Positions 10,190-19,261 of a stretch of 64,000 bases of DNA are shown here, piece after piece; the stretch's first letter is position 1, and every line of letters begins with the position of its first letter. The translations under genes were made by a program, and so were the position numbers. Origin of the DNA: Mesorhizobium amorphae CCNWGS0123 (GTDB lineage Bacteria > Pseudomonadota > Alphaproteobacteria > Rhizobiales > Rhizobiaceae). The stretch is from NCBI RefSeq assembly GCF_001686985.1, contig NZ_CP015318.1:804001-868000 (forward strand), given 5' to 3'. The notes beneath the pieces were generated by a model. It was given only the letters and a program-made list of their open reading frames with translations, did no database searches and had not been told where the DNA came from.

Positions 10190-11455
10190 TCACGTATTCA
10201 TCGAATCGAAGAAATCCGCATTGGTCTTGGTCTGCTTGAGCTTGTCGATGAGGAATTCGATCGCGTCGGTGGTTCCCATCGGTGCCAGGATGCGGCGCAG
10301 CACGAAGATCTTCTGCAGGTCGGCGCGCGGGATCAGCAGGTCTTCCTTGCGGGTGCCGGACTTCAGGATGTCCATGGCCGGATAGATGCGCTTGTCGGCC
10401 ACCTTACGGTCGAGCTGGATTTCGCAGTTGCCGGTGCCCTTGAATTCTTCGAAGATGACCTCGTCCATGCGGCTGCCGGTATCGATCAGCGCGGTCGCGA
10501 TGATGGTCAGCGAGCCGCCTTCCTCGATGTTGCGGGCCGCGCCAAAGAAGCGCTTCGGCCGCTGCAGCGCATTGGCGTCGACACCGCCGGTCAGCACCTT
10601 GCCGGAGGACGGCACCACAGTGTTGTAGGCGCGGCCGAGACGGGTGATGGAATCGAGCAGGATCACGACGTCGCGACCGTGCTCGACCAGGCGCTTGGCC
10701 TTTTCGATGACCATTTCGGCGACCTGAACATGGCGCACCGCCGGCTCATCGAAGGTCGAGGAGATTACCTCGCCCTTCACCGAGCGCTGCATGTCGGTCA
10801 CTTCCTCCGGCCGCTCGTCGATCAGAAGCACGATCAGATAGCATTCCGGATGGTTGGCAGTGATCGAGTGGGCGATGTTCTGCATCAGAACCGTCTTGCC
10901 GGTACGCGGCTGCGCGTTGATCAACGCGCGCTGTCCCTTGCCGATCGGCGCCACCAGGTCGATCACGCGGGGCGAGATGTCCTTGCTGGTCGGATTGTCG
11001 ATCTCCATCTTCAGCCGCTTGGTCGGATAGAGCGGCGTCAGATTGTCGAAGTGGATCTTGTGACGGATCTTTTCGGGATCGTCGAAATTGATGGTGTTGA
11101 CCTTGAGCAGCGCGAAATAGCGCTCGCCCTCTTTCGGGCTGCGGATCGGCCCTTCGACGGTATCGCCGGTCTTCAGCGAAAAGCGCCGGATCTGCGACGG
11201 CGAAATATAGATGTCGTCCGGACCGGGCAGATAGTTGGCATTGGCCGAGCGCAGGAAGCCGAAACCGTCCTGCAGCACCTCGACCACGCCATCGCCGATG
11301 ATCTCGATGTCCTGTGCGGCCAGCTTCTTCAGGATCGCGAACATCAGCTCCTGCTTGCGCATGACGCTGGCGTTCTCGACCTCGAGCGATTCGGCATAAG
11401 CGATCAGCTCTGGCGGTTTCTTGTTCTTGAACTCGGTGAGTTTCATTTCTTGCAT
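10190..11455 (-). CDS. rho: Transcription termination factor Rho
   Basis: 421 residues, typical of Rho, the hexameric RNA helicase that ends transcription of untranslated RNA. The N-terminal helical region ([19 protein letters not shown]) precedes the cold-shock-like RNA-binding domain with [20 protein letters not shown] near residue 63. The ATPase core has the P-loop PRTGKTVL at about 183-190 and later [18 protein letters not shown]. The C-terminus carries [20 protein letters not shown]. It reads leftwards towards the hairpin repeat at 10097-10161. A rho gene near hemE and the origin is common in rhizobia. Confidence 0.97.
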   Translation of the reverse strand: MQEMKLTEFKNKKPPELIAYAESLEVENASVMRKQELMFAILKKLAAQDIEIIGDGVVEVLQDGFGFLRSANANYLPGPDDIYISPSQIRRFSLKTGDTVEGPIRSPKEGERYFALLKVNTINFDDPEKIRHKIHFDNLTPLYPTKRLKMEIDNPTSKDISPRVIDLVAPIGKGQRALINAQPRTGKTVLMQNIAHSITANHPECYLIVLLIDERPEEVTDMQRSVKGEVISSTFDEPAVRHVQVAEMVIEKAKRLVEHGRDVVILLDSITRLGRAYNTVVPSSGKVLTGGVDANALQRPKRFFGAARNIEEGGSLTIIATALIDTGSRMDEVIFEEFKGTGNCEIQLDRKVADKRIYPAMDILKSGTRKEDLLIPRADLQKIFVLRRILAPMGTTDAIEFLIDKLKQTKTNADFFDSMNT

Positions 11456-11620
11456 TAGATGGACTCTGGGTAGGCTTTGGGAAGGAAAAATCGGCGGGAT
11501 GCGACAAATGCCGGGCGCGGCCGAAAGCGAAAAATGGGCGGCGCATGACGGGAAGGAAGACCCGTCTTGTATCGTCGGTCGGTTGAAAGAGCAAGCCGCC
11601 TTTTGCGGGTCGGCGTGATG

Positions 11621-12151
11621 TCAGAAAGGCTTCACGACGACCAGGACGACGATGACGATCATCAGCAATGTGGGGATCTCATTGACGATCCGCCAGTGCC
11701 TCGCCGGTTTTTCGTTCTTGTCCTCGGCGAATTTTCGCACCGCGCCGGCGAGATAGCCGTGCAGGCCCGACAACAAAAGCACAGCGGCGATCTTGGCGTG
11801 CAGCCAGCCGCCCTGAAAACCAAACCCTTTCCAGGCGAGCCAGAGGCCGAACACCCAGGTGACGATCATTGCCGGATTGATGATCGCCCTGAGCAGCCGG
11901 CGCTCCATCACCTTGAAGGTCTCGGACTGGACAGAACCCTTCGCGGCATCGACGTGATAGACGAAGAGCCGCGGCAGATAGAGCATGCCGGCCATCCAGG
12001 AGATGACGGCGATAACGTGGATCGCCTTGGCCCACGGATAGAAGCTGTCGGGGGCCACGAAATAGAGCAGCGCGGTCAGCACCACCAGAGCGACAATGCC
12101 GATCGCCATGCGTTTCATCGCCTCACCGGTGCTGTTGCTCGTGTCGGCCAT
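11621..12151 (-). CDS. hemJ: Protoporphyrinogen oxidase HemJ, membrane protein
   Basis: 176 residues. HemJ is the membrane-bound oxidase that converts protoporphyrinogen IX to protoporphyrin IX in many bacteria lacking HemG or HemY. Four hydrophobic spans are visible, including AIGIVALVVLTALLYFVAP and a C-terminal LLMIVIVVLVVVKPF. The conserved AIHVIAVISWMAGMLYLPRL segment followed by FVYHVDA holds histidines thought to bind heme. The ATG at 12151 overlaps the hemE stop by one base (TGATG), so the two heme genes are translationally coupled. Family members were long annotated as CopD-like membrane proteins. Confidence 0.88.
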   Translation of the reverse strand: MADTSNSTGEAMKRMAIGIVALVVLTALLYFVAPDSFYPWAKAIHVIAVISWMAGMLYLPRLFVYHVDAAKGSVQSETFKVMERRLLRAIINPAMIVTWVFGLWLAWKGFGFQGGWLHAKIAAVLLLSGLHGYLAGAVRKFAEDKNEKPARHWRIVNEIPTLLMIVIVVLVVVKPF

Positions 12152-13176
12152 CAGCGGTTCCTCACCAGTTTCACCATCGCCTCGACATGCGCCACCGGCG
12201 TCTCCGGCGTGATGCCATGGCCGAGATTGAAGATCAGCGGGCCATCGCCCAGCGCCTTCAGGATAGAATCGACGCCGTCGGCCAGAGCCTTGCCGCCGGC
12301 GACCAGCCGCAACGGGTCGAGATTGCCCTGCACGGCACCACCGGCTTGCAACTGCTTCGCCAGGCCCAGCGGCACGGTCCAGTCGAGACCGAGACCGGTT
12401 ATCCCTGTCTTCTGCCGATAATCGCGATAGCGCTCTCCCGCACCTTTGGGAAAACCGATGACCGGAACATCGGGATAGACCGCCTTCACCTGCCGAACGA
12501 TCTGCGCAACCGGCTCGACGCAAAAGGCTTCGAAAGAAACATCGTCGAGAACGCCGGACCAAGAGTCGAATATCTGCACCACATCGGCGCCGGCTTCGAT
12601 CTGGCGGATGAGATAGGCGGCCGAATGATCGGCAAGCACTTTCAAAAGCCGCGCAAAGGCCTCCGGCTCGCGATAGGCGAAGAGCCGCGCCGGCGCCTGG
12701 TCGGGCGTGCCATGGCCGGCGATCATGTAGGTCGCCACCGTCCACGGCGCGCCGCAGAAGCCGATCAGTGTCGTCTCACCCGGCAGTTTCGCCCGCAGAC
12801 GCCGCACCGTCTCGTAGACCGGTTCGAGATTCACGTGAAACGTTTCGCTCTCCAGAGCCAAAATCTCCGCCGCCGTGATCGGCGTCAGCAGAGGCCCGCG
12901 GCCCTCCTCGAAGCGCACGTCACGCCCCAGCGCATTGGGCACCACCAGGATGTCGGAGAACAGGATCGAGGCATCGAAGCCGAAGCGTTCGATCGGCTGC
13001 AGCGTGACCTCGACGGCGAGATCCGGATTGTAGCAAAGATCGAGGAAGGATCCGGCCCGCTTTCTGGTCTCGCGATATTCCGGCAGATAGCGCCCGGCCT
13101 GACGCATCATCCAGAGCGGTGGCGGAGACACCGCCTCGCCCTTCAATACGTCCAGCATGATCCGCTTGTGCCGCAT
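12151..13176 (-). CDS. hemE: Uroporphyrinogen decarboxylase
   Basis: 341 residues, normal for HemE, which removes four carboxyl groups from uroporphyrinogen III to give coproporphyrinogen III. The N-terminal active-site segment [17 protein letters not shown] starts near residue 19, and [12 protein letters not shown] holds the catalytic aspartate. The [14 protein letters not shown] signature is intact. GGAGAGG lies about 9 nt before the ATG at 13176; an internal ATG at 13158 (MLDVLKGE) is a possible alternative. The upstream DNA is the probable replication origin, and hemE next to oriC is a known arrangement in Caulobacter, Rickettsia and rhizobia. Confidence 0.96.
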   Translation of the reverse strand: MRHKRIMLDVLKGEAVSPPPLWMMRQAGRYLPEYRETRKRAGSFLDLCYNPDLAVEVTLQPIERFGFDASILFSDILVVPNALGRDVRFEEGRGPLLTPITAAEILALESETFHVNLEPVYETVRRLRAKLPGETTLIGFCGAPWTVATYMIAGHGTPDQAPARLFAYREPEAFARLLKVLADHSAAYLIRQIEAGADVVQIFDSWSGVLDDVSFEAFCVEPVAQIVRQVKAVYPDVPVIGFPKGAGERYRDYRQKTGITGLGLDWTVPLGLAKQLQAGGAVQGNLDPLRLVAGGKALADGVDSILKALGDGPLIFNLGHGITPETPVAHVEAMVKLVRNR

Positions 13177-13581
13177 GCAGCGTTCGCCTCTCCCGGGCCT
13201 CTTTCTAAATCAAATATCTTACTTCTAAGAATCTTCTGATTCTAAGAGTCTGTTGGTTGTGGTGGTTGGCACCTGTCCAGCCTGGCCGCCCAAAAGGCCA
13301 GTCAGCATATTGTCGCGTGCTTCTCCATCGGGATTGCAGGACTTTGTGGAAGATCTGGAATCCATCACTGGAGTCAATGGCTTGACGCCAGCGCAAGGAA
13401 AATGGCTCTGTGGATGGAGCAAGGGTGAAAAAGCCAGTCCCCAGACTTGTCCCCAGCCGCCCGACGAAGCCTACAGCACATCGAATTGTGGACAAACTGC
13501 CATCTGATACAGTCCCTCTCCGCTGGCCGTTTTCTCGACCCCGGTTTATCCACATCCGCCCACAGCCTGGAACCAAACCCT
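13177..13581. other. oriC: Probable chromosomal replication origin (oriC)
   Basis: A 405-bp gene-free region between hemE and the PpsR gene, the position of oriC in several alphaproteobacteria. It begins with an AT-rich stretch (36 of 50 bases at 13201-13250 are A or T), a likely unwinding element. A perfect DnaA box TTATCCACA is at 13546-13554. Weaker matches are TGTGGACAA at 13487 (8 of 9) and TGTGGATGG at 13409, TGTGGAAGA at 13345 and TTGTCCCCA at 13447 (7 of 9 each). Five GANTC (CcrM-type) sites fall within 13229-13375. An inverted repeat AGAATC-TTCT-GATTCT lies at about 13228-13243. Function is inferred from these signals and gene order. Confidence 0.78.
13546..13554 (+). promoter_or_regulatory. 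DnaA box
   Basis: TTATCCACA, an exact match to the high-affinity DnaA box, 28 bp before the GTG start of the PpsR gene. It is the only perfect box in the hemE-PpsR spacer and could also influence PpsR transcription. Confidence 0.8.
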
Positions 13582-14403
13582 GTGAACAAACCCCAGAGCT
13601 TCTTTCACCTTCACCTGATTTCGGATGCCACCGGCGAGACGCTGCTGGCCGCCGGCCGCGCGGCTTCGGCGCAATACAAGGATGCGCGCGCCATCGAGCA
13701 TATCTATCCGCTGATCCGCACCGAAAAGCAGGTGGCCAAGGTGTTCGAGGACATCGAGGAGGAGCCGGGCATCATCCTCTACACCGTCGTCGACCAGAAG
13801 CTGGCGCGCGGCATCGACGAACGCTGCGCGGCCATGGGCCTGCCTTGTGTCTCGGTGCTGGAGCCGGTGCTTGCCGTTTTCCAGTCCTATCTCGGCACAC
13901 CGGCCGGCCGCCGCGTCGGCGCGCAGCACGTGCTCGATGCCGAATATTTCCGCCGCATCGACGCACTCAACTTCACCATGGAGCATGATGACGGCCAGCT
14001 GCCGGCCAATATGGACGACGCCGACATCGTGCTGATCGGCATCTCACGCACCTCGAAGACGCCGACCAGCATCTATCTCGCCAACCGGGGCATCAAGACC
14101 GCCAACATCCCTATCGTGCTCGGCGTGCCGGTACCGGAGAGCCTGGTCAATGCCAAGACGCCCTTGATCGTTGGCCTGATCGCCACCGCCGAGCGCATCT
14201 CGCATGTCCGCCAGAACCGCATCCTCGGCAACAGCAGTTCTTATGAGGCGACCGACTATGTCGACCGCGCCGCCATCACCGAGGAGCTCGCCTATGCCCG
14301 CCAGATCTGCACCCGCCACGGCTGGCCGATGATCGACGTCAGCCGCCGCTCGATCGAGGAGACGGCTGCGGCGATCGTTGCCCTGCGGGGCAAGAACAGA
14401 TAA
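13582..14403 (+). CDS. Pyruvate,phosphate dikinase / PEP synthase regulatory protein (DUF299)
   Basis: 273 residues from a GTG start. Family members are bifunctional kinase/phosphorylases that switch pyruvate,phosphate dikinase or PEP synthetase off by ADP-dependent phosphorylation and back on by Pi-dependent dephosphorylation. The N-terminal [19 protein letters not shown] and the central P-loop [11 protein letters not shown] (residues 153-163) with [19 protein letters not shown] are the diagnostic motifs. The GTG at 13582 was chosen because upstream codons lie in origin DNA and lack family similarity. It is the first gene rightwards from the probable oriC and leads into maf, aroE, coaE and dnaQ. 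Confidence 0.92.
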   Translation: MNKPQSFFHLHLISDATGETLLAAGRAASAQYKDARAIEHIYPLIRTEKQVAKVFEDIEEEPGIILYTVVDQKLARGIDERCAAMGLPCVSVLEPVLAVFQSYLGTPAGRRVGAQHVLDAEYFRRIDALNFTMEHDDGQLPANMDDADIVLIGISRTSKTPTSIYLANRGIKTANIPIVLGVPVPESLVNAKTPLIVGLIATAERISHVRQNRILGNSSSYEATDYVDRAAITEELAYARQICTRHGWPMIDVSRRSIEETAAAIVALRGKNR

Positions 14404-14445
14404 CCCCTTGCCCCATTAAACCGGGACACGGCTGGCGCGAAAATC

Positions 14446-15039
14446 ATGACCGAAAAAATCATCCTCGCTTCGGGCAGCCCATTCCGCAAGGCGATGCTCG
14501 CCCATGCCGGTCTCGATATCGAGGCGGTTCCGGCCGATGTCGACGAGCGGGCGCTCGAGGCTCCGCTGGAAGGCGTCTCGCCGGAAGATGTCGCTTCGAT
14601 CCTCGCCGAAGCCAAGGCGACCGAAGTCAGCGAACGCAGGCCCGGCGCGCTGGTGCTCGGCTGCGATCAGACGCTGTCGCTCGGCGACGAGGTGTTCCAC
14701 AAGCCGGCTGACATGGAAAGTGCGCGCCGCCATCTGCTGGCGCTGTCGGGCAAGACGCATCAGCTCAACAGCGCTGCTGTGCTCTGCCGCAACGGTGAGG
14801 TGCTGTGGCGCCATGTCGGCGTCGCCAGCCTGACCATGCGCCAGCTCGATCCGGCCTTCATCGGCCGCCATCTAGCGCGAGTCGGCGCCAAGGCGCTTTC
14901 CAGCGTCGGCGCCTACCAGATCGAGGGCGAAGGCATCCAGCTCTTCGAAAAGATCGAGGGCGACTATTTTACCATTGTCGGGCTGCCGCTGCTGCCCGTC
15001 CTGGCGAAATTGCGCGAGCTCGGAGCCATCGATGGCTGA
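14446..15039 (+). CDS. maf: Maf family nucleotide pyrophosphatase
   Basis: 197 residues. Maf proteins hydrolyse non-canonical or modified nucleoside triphosphates to monophosphates, limiting misincorporation. The substrate motif [12 protein letters not shown] is near residue 7, and [18 protein letters not shown] holds the conserved aspartate of the active site. [30 protein letters not shown] fits the Maf C-terminal region. The 3' end overlaps the aroE start by 8 nt, and the pair continues the rightward operon after the PpsR gene. Confidence 0.92.
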   Translation: MTEKIILASGSPFRKAMLAHAGLDIEAVPADVDERALEAPLEGVSPEDVASILAEAKATEVSERRPGALVLGCDQTLSLGDEVFHKPADMESARRHLLALSGKTHQLNSAAVLCRNGEVLWRHVGVASLTMRQLDPAFIGRHLARVGAKALSSVGAYQIEGEGIQLFEKIEGDYFTIVGLPLLPVLAKLRELGAIDG

Positions 15040-15868
15040 GAAAAAGGCTTTCGTCACCGGACATCCGATCGCCCATTCGCGGTCGCCGAAGATCCATGGC
15101 CACTGGCTGAAAAAATACGGCATCGACGGCAGCTACCAGGCGATCGACGTCGAACCGGAGGATTTCGCCGCCTTTCTGAGCACGCTGCGCGACAATGGCT
15201 ACAGCGGCGGCAACGTCACCATCCCGCACAAGGAGACCGCCTTCGCGCTGGTCGGCCGCCGCGACGAGGCGGCCGAGGCGATCGGTGCCGTCAACACGCT
15301 GTGGTTCGAGGATGGCGCCTTGTGGGGCGGCAACACCGACGCTCATGGCTTCGCCGCCAATCTCGATGAACACGCGCCGGGTTGGGCAAGAAATGGTCCG
15401 GCCGTGGTGCTCGGTGCCGGCGGCGCTTCCCGCGCCGTCATCCACGCGCTGGTCGAGCGCGGCGTGAGCGACATCCGCATCGTCAACCGGACGGTTGCGA
15501 GAGCGCAGGAGTTGGCTCGCCGCTTCGGCGCCGGCGTCTCCGCCCACGGCGTGGAAGCGACCGGCGAATTGCTCATGGATGCCGGCCTGCTCATCAACAC
15601 CACCGCGCTCGGCATGCATGGCAACGAGGCCATCGCCGCCGACCCGGTCGGCCTGCCCGACCACGCCATAGTCACCGATATTGTCTATGTGCCGCTGGAG
15701 ACGCCGCTGCTTGCCGCGGCGCGCGCGAGACATCTGAGGACGGTCGACGGGCTCGGCATGCTCTTGCATCAGGCGGTGCCCGGTTTCGAGCGCTGGTTCG
15801 GCATCAGGCCGGACGTAACGGCAGAGCTCCGGCAAATGATCGTCACTGACATTGGCGCCAAACAATGA
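15032..15868 (+). CDS. aroE: Shikimate dehydrogenase
   Basis: 278 residues. AroE reduces 3-dehydroshikimate to shikimate with NADPH in aromatic amino-acid synthesis. The substrate-binding N-terminal domain has [17 protein letters not shown] and the catalytic-lysine motif NVTIPHK; the Rossmann domain has [13 protein letters not shown] followed by NRTVARA. The ATG at 15032 lies inside the maf 3' end (8-nt overlap), and the TGA stop overlaps the coaE ATG (ATGA), so the three genes appear co-translated. Starting further upstream would only add codons in maf DNA. Confidence 0.95.
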   Translation: MAEKKAFVTGHPIAHSRSPKIHGHWLKKYGIDGSYQAIDVEPEDFAAFLSTLRDNGYSGGNVTIPHKETAFALVGRRDEAAEAIGAVNTLWFEDGALWGGNTDAHGFAANLDEHAPGWARNGPAVVLGAGGASRAVIHALVERGVSDIRIVNRTVARAQELARRFGAGVSAHGVEATGELLMDAGLLINTTALGMHGNEAIAADPVGLPDHAIVTDIVYVPLETPLLAAARARHLRTVDGLGMLLHQAVPGFERWFGIRPDVTAELRQMIVTDIGAKQ

Positions 15869-16470
15869 TCGTGCTCGGCCTTACCGGATCGATTGGCATG
15901 GGCAAGTCGACGACCGCAAAAATGTTCGCCGACGCCGGCGTGCCGGTGCATGATTCCGACGAGACGGTGCATCGTCTCTATGCCGGCAAGGCCGCCCCAC
16001 TGGTCGAGGCGGCCTTTCCCGGCATCACGGTCACCGGGGTGGTCGACCGCACCAGGCTCGCCGGACGCGTGCTTGGCGACGCCGCAGCGCTGAAGACGCT
16101 GGAAGCGATCGTCCATCCGCTCGTGCGCGCCGACGCCGACGCCTTCCTGGCCAGGCATCGCGCCGCCGGCGCACCGATTGCGGTGCTCGACATTCCGCTC
16201 TTGTTCGAAACCGGCGGGCGAAACCGCGTCGACAAGGTCGTGGTCGTCACCGCGCCGCCAGAAATCCAGCGCGCCCGCGTGCTGGCGCGGCCCGGCATGA
16301 ACGAAGAAAAGCTGGCGGCGATCCTGGCCAAGCAGGTTCCCGATGCCGAAAAACGCCGGCAGGCCGATTTCGTCATCGACACCGGTGAGGGTTTTGATGC
16401 CGCGCGTGCGTCGGTCAAGGCGATCATTGCCGAACTCTCGGGGGATAAGTCCGGCCGGGCAGGCTCCTGA
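15865..16470 (+). CDS. coaE: Dephospho-CoA kinase
   Basis: 201 residues. CoaE phosphorylates the 3'-hydroxyl of dephospho-CoA, the last step of coenzyme A synthesis. The P-loop [17 protein letters not shown] starts at residue 4. DVPLLFET is present as [20 protein letters not shown], and [16 protein letters not shown] is the lid/CoA region. The ATG overlaps the aroE stop by four bases. The maf-aroE-coaE-dnaQ order is typical of rhizobial origins. Confidence 0.95.
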   Translation: MIVLGLTGSIGMGKSTTAKMFADAGVPVHDSDETVHRLYAGKAAPLVEAAFPGITVTGVVDRTRLAGRVLGDAAALKTLEAIVHPLVRADADAFLARHRAAGAPIAVLDIPLLFETGGRNRVDKVVVVTAPPEIQRARVLARPGMNEEKLAAILAKQVPDAEKRRQADFVIDTGEGFDAARASVKAIIAELSGDKSGRAGS

Positions 16471-16545
16471 CGGCAGGCTGTCGGCATTCTCGATTGCCAT
16501 TTTGTTCCGTTGGATGATTCTGCTCCCTTAGAGCGGACTGATTCG

Positions 16546-17247
16546 ATGCGCGAGATCATCTTCGATACGGAAACCACCGGCCTCGACACGCGCGAGGACC
16601 GCGTCATCGAGCTTGGCGGCGTCGAGCTGGTCAACCGCTTCCCGACCGGCCGCACCTTCCACAAATTCATCAACCCGCAAGGCCGGGCGATCCACCACGA
16701 AGCGCAGGCCGTCCACGGCATCAGCGCCGCCGACCTGGTCGGCAAGCCGACTTTTTCCGAAATCGCCGACGAGTGGCTGGCCTTCACCGACGGCGCCAAG
16801 CTCGTCGCCCACAACGCCAATTTCGATATCGGCTTCCTCAATCTCGAATTCGGCCGGCTCGACCACCCCGCCATCGATCCCGGCCGCGTCGTCGACACGC
16901 TGGCGCTGGCGCGCCGCAAGCATCCGATGGGACCCAATTCGCTCGATGCGCTGTGCCGGCGCTATGGCATCGACAACGGCCACCGCACCAAGCACGGCGC
17001 CCTGCTCGATTCGGAACTGCTGGCCGAAGTCTATATCGAGCTCATCGGCGGCAAGCAGGCGGCGCTCATCCTCGACACGGTGGCGGTGCAGGTCAACGGC
17101 TCCGGCGATGTAGCCGACATCGACATCACCATCGCCGCCAGACCAATCGCCCTGCCGCCGCGCCTGACCGAGGCCGATCGGACGGCGCACGCCGGCCTGG
17201 TCGCCACGCTCGGCGAAAAGGCGCTGTGGTTGCGAGTGGGCGGCTGA
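16546..17247 (+). CDS. dnaQ: DNA polymerase III subunit epsilon (3'-5' proofreading exonuclease)
   Basis: 233 residues. DnaQ is the DEDDh exonuclease that proofreads for the replicative polymerase. Exo I is IFDTETTGLD (Asp7 and Glu9), Exo II is AHNANFDIGFLN, and Exo III is HGALLDSELLAEVY with the conserved His and Asp. The start was set at ATG 16546 because MREIIFDTETTG is the usual N-terminus; an upstream in-frame ATG at 16510 would add 12 residues. It is the last gene of the rightward run from oriC and is followed by the inverted-repeat unit. Confidence 0.95.
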   Translation: MREIIFDTETTGLDTREDRVIELGGVELVNRFPTGRTFHKFINPQGRAIHHEAQAVHGISAADLVGKPTFSEIADEWLAFTDGAKLVAHNANFDIGFLNLEFGRLDHPAIDPGRVVDTLALARRKHPMGPNSLDALCRRYGIDNGHRTKHGALLDSELLAEVYIELIGGKQAALILDTVAVQVNGSGDVADIDITIAARPIALPPRLTEADRTAHAGLVATLGEKALWLRVGG

Positions 17248-17300
17248 ATCGAGGCCCGGCTCGATTCGCAAACCGTTGCGATTGGCCGAAGCCTTCGCGA

Positions 17301-17827
17301 CTTCGTCATCCTAGGGCGGAGCAAGGAGCGAAGCGACGCGGCGCAGACCCTAGGATCCATGCCGTGACAGCTGTGACATACGAAAACGGCCCGGAACTGA
17401 GCACTACCATCCCGTCCCACGAAAAAGCTCAAACCACTCGGGATTGGTCTTCTCGATCAGCTCGATCTTCCATTGGCGGGGCCAGCGCTTCAGCGACTTC
17501 TCGCGCTGGATCGCGTCAGTGATGTCGAAAAACTCCTCGTATCAGACCAGTCGTTGTACGCCGTAGCGGCTGGTAAAACCTGCGCCCGTGCCGGATTTGT
17601 GCTCCGGCATGCGGCGGCCAAGGTCGTTGGTGACGCCGATATAGATCGTGCCGCGTTTCTGACTCGCCGTCATGTAGACATAGCCGGTCATGGTTTCAGG
17701 GTAGCCAGCATTAGTGCGCGTACAAGCGCCTTTCTCATCCGTTGCATTCTAGGGCAAATGTCACGGCATGGATCCTAGGGTCTGCGCCGCGTCGCTTCGC
17801 TCCTTGCTCCGCCCTAGGATGACGAAG
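17301..17827. mobile_element. 527-bp unit: perfect 69-bp inverted repeats around a GIY-YIG nuclease gene
   Basis: The 69 bases at 17301-17369 are the exact reverse complement of 17759-17827, with 389 bases between them. Each arm runs from CTTCGTCATCCTAGGG to CCATGCCGTGACA, and within an arm ATCCTAGGG pairs with CCCTAGGAT, giving a nested hairpin. The enclosed DNA holds one gene, a GIY-YIG nuclease with an internal stop. Solo relatives of the arm occur at 6521, 10097, 22561, 22718 and 30180. I infer a mobile or formerly mobile unit; no target-site duplication was established. Confidence 0.6.
17404..17691 (-). pseudogene. GIY-YIG nuclease gene with an in-frame stop
   Basis: From ATG 17691 the frame encodes MTGYVYMTASQKRGTIYIG then VTNDLGRRMPEHKSG, the GIY-YIG core of the UvrC/YhbQ-like family. 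Codon 50 is TGA (17544-17542), after GVQRLV; the same frame then continues with YEEFFDITDAIQREKSLKRW and a PRQWKIELIEKTNPEW tail to TAG at 17404. Family members usually read LVWYE here, so TGG to TGA is the simplest change. The coding capacity is otherwise intact at 95 residues. It could be a recent pseudogene or a sequencing error. It lies wholly inside the 69-bp inverted repeats. Confidence 0.85.
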
Positions 17828-17883
17828 ACGCGAGAGCCTTCGTCCAACCTCGAAGAGGCGCTGTCCCGCCGGCATTTCCAAAC

Positions 17884-17907
17884 AAAAAACCCGGCACGAG
17901 GCCGGGT
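17884..17907 (-). terminator. Intrinsic terminator of secB
   Basis: Read on the minus strand, ACCCGGC-CTCGT-GCCGGGT is followed at once by TTTTTTG, a 7-bp GC-rich stem with a T-tract. It lies about 28 bp past the secB stop codon. Confidence 0.85.
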
Positions 17908-17934
17908 CTTCTATAAATCGCAGAGCAGACTAGC

Positions 17935-18435
17935 TCAGCTAACCTTCACCTTGGACGCCGCCTGGTCCTCGGCCAGCTTCTGCTGGAACATCTGCGCGAA
18001 GTCGATCGGGTCGAGCATCAGCGGCGGGAAGCCGCCATTGCGGGTCGCCTCGGCTATGATCTGCCGGGCGAACGGGAACAGCAGCCGCGGGCACTCGATG
18101 AACAGGATCGGCAGCATATGCTCCTGCGGGAAGCCGCTGATGGCGAACACGCCGCCATAGACCAGCTCGACGTTGAACAGCACCTCCTGGTCGAAGGACG
18201 CCTTGGCGTTCAATGTCAGGTTGACGTCGAACTGCTTGTCCGACAACGGATTGGCGTTGACGTTGACATTGATGGCGATGCCGGGCGCCTTGTCGCGGCC
18301 GCGCAGCGAATTCGGCGCGCCGGGGCTTTCGAAGGACAGGTCCTTCACATACTGGGCCAGCACGTTGAGCGCCGGCTGCGCTGCATTGCTGTTGCCGTTG
18401 GCGGCGCCGACCGGCGCGTCTTCATTGCTGGCCAT
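17935..18435 (-). CDS. secB: Protein-export chaperone SecB
   Basis: 166 residues, normal for SecB, the tetrameric cytosolic chaperone that hands preproteins to SecA. The core [20 protein letters not shown] is conserved, as are the beta-strand region [11 protein letters not shown] and [20 protein letters not shown], then the [18 protein letters not shown] tail. It has its own downstream terminator. fxsA lies upstream in the same direction, 126 bp away. secB next to fxsA and a Tim44-domain gene is a usual alphaproteobacterial arrangement. Confidence 0.96.
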   Translation of the reverse strand: MASNEDAPVGAANGNSNAAQPALNVLAQYVKDLSFESPGAPNSLRGRDKAPGIAINVNVNANPLSDKQFDVNLTLNAKASFDQEVLFNVELVYGGVFAISGFPQEHMLPILFIECPRLLFPFARQIIAEATRNGGFPPLMLDPIDFAQMFQQKLAEDQAASKVKVS

Positions 18436-18561
18436 GAGCCTTGTCCTTTTGCCTGGGCAGCAGTGCTACCGGATTGAAACCGGGGGTTCGCTACCATGGT
18501 CGGCATGACAAGACAAGGTTTGCCGCCTTCGCCTCGTCCCCGGATCTGGATCGTGCCGGCT

Positions 18562-19083
18562 CTAATCGTCCTTGAGGCGGCGCCAGGGCGAATTGTGGTC
18601 CGGGCCGCGGCTGTAATCGTCGGCGCGCGAGTAATCGCCGTCGTCGAGATCGATGACCTTGTCACGTGGCTTCGTCCGGAAACCGCTGCCGCTGAAGCTG
18701 GTCGCCAGCACGATGCGGCCTTTCAGCATCCGCCAGGCCAGGTCGCGCACCGGCGGCAGCAGCAACAGAATGGCGAAGATGTCGGTGATGAAACCGGGAA
18801 TGATCAGAAGGATCGCCGCCAGCACGATCATGGCGCCATGCGCGAGCTGGCGGCTCGGATCGCGCCCGGCATCCATTTCGGCACGCACGCGTCTCATGAC
18901 GCCGAAACCCTGGTGGCGCAGCAGCAGGCTGCCGGCAATGGTCGAGGCCAGCACCAGGCCGACCGTCGCCAGCGCGCCGATCTGGCTGCCGACAATGACG
19001 AAACCGGCGATTTCCAGCAGGGGAAGCGCGAGCACGAACAGGGGAAGCAACGAAATACGCAAATCTTGGCCGATCATGTCCAT
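18562..19083 (-). CDS. fxsA: FxsA family membrane protein
   Basis: 173 residues from ATG 19083. FxsA is an inner-membrane protein whose overproduction relieves exclusion of phage T7 by the F plasmid in E. coli; its native role is unclear. Hydrophobic spans include LLPLFVLALPLLEIAGFVIV, ATVGLVLASTIAGSLLL and MIVLAAILLIIPGFITDIFA. The motif GFGVMRRVRAEMDAGRDPS lies between them, and the tail is charged and rich in Asp and Arg. A TTG at 19104 or ATG at 19077 are other possible starts. It diverges from the Tim44-domain gene. Confidence 0.85.
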   Translation of the reverse strand: MDMIGQDLRISLLPLFVLALPLLEIAGFVIVGSQIGALATVGLVLASTIAGSLLLRHQGFGVMRRVRAEMDAGRDPSRQLAHGAMIVLAAILLIIPGFITDIFAILLLLPPVRDLAWRMLKGRIVLATSFSGSGFRTKPRDKVIDLDDGDYSRADDYSRGPDHNSPWRRLKDD

Positions 19084-19261
19084 GTTTTGCCGGCCAGCAC
19101 GCAATCGCCGCTGGCACCGGAGCTGTTAGATAGGTATGCCTGCCTTTGATTTGAATGATTGCGCCTTGCGTTCTATATGCTTTGAATGTTGAACGCTATG
19201 CGACTGTGGCCTTCTGTTGGCCGGCGGTCCGGCCTGGACAGGGATCGAATTGGCGGAAGAT

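Noticed and set aside
12827..12842. parS-like AGATTCACGTGAAACG within hemE
   Set aside because: Only 13 of 16 positions match and it encodes conserved HemE residues (FHVN); I do not count it as a centromere site without binding data.
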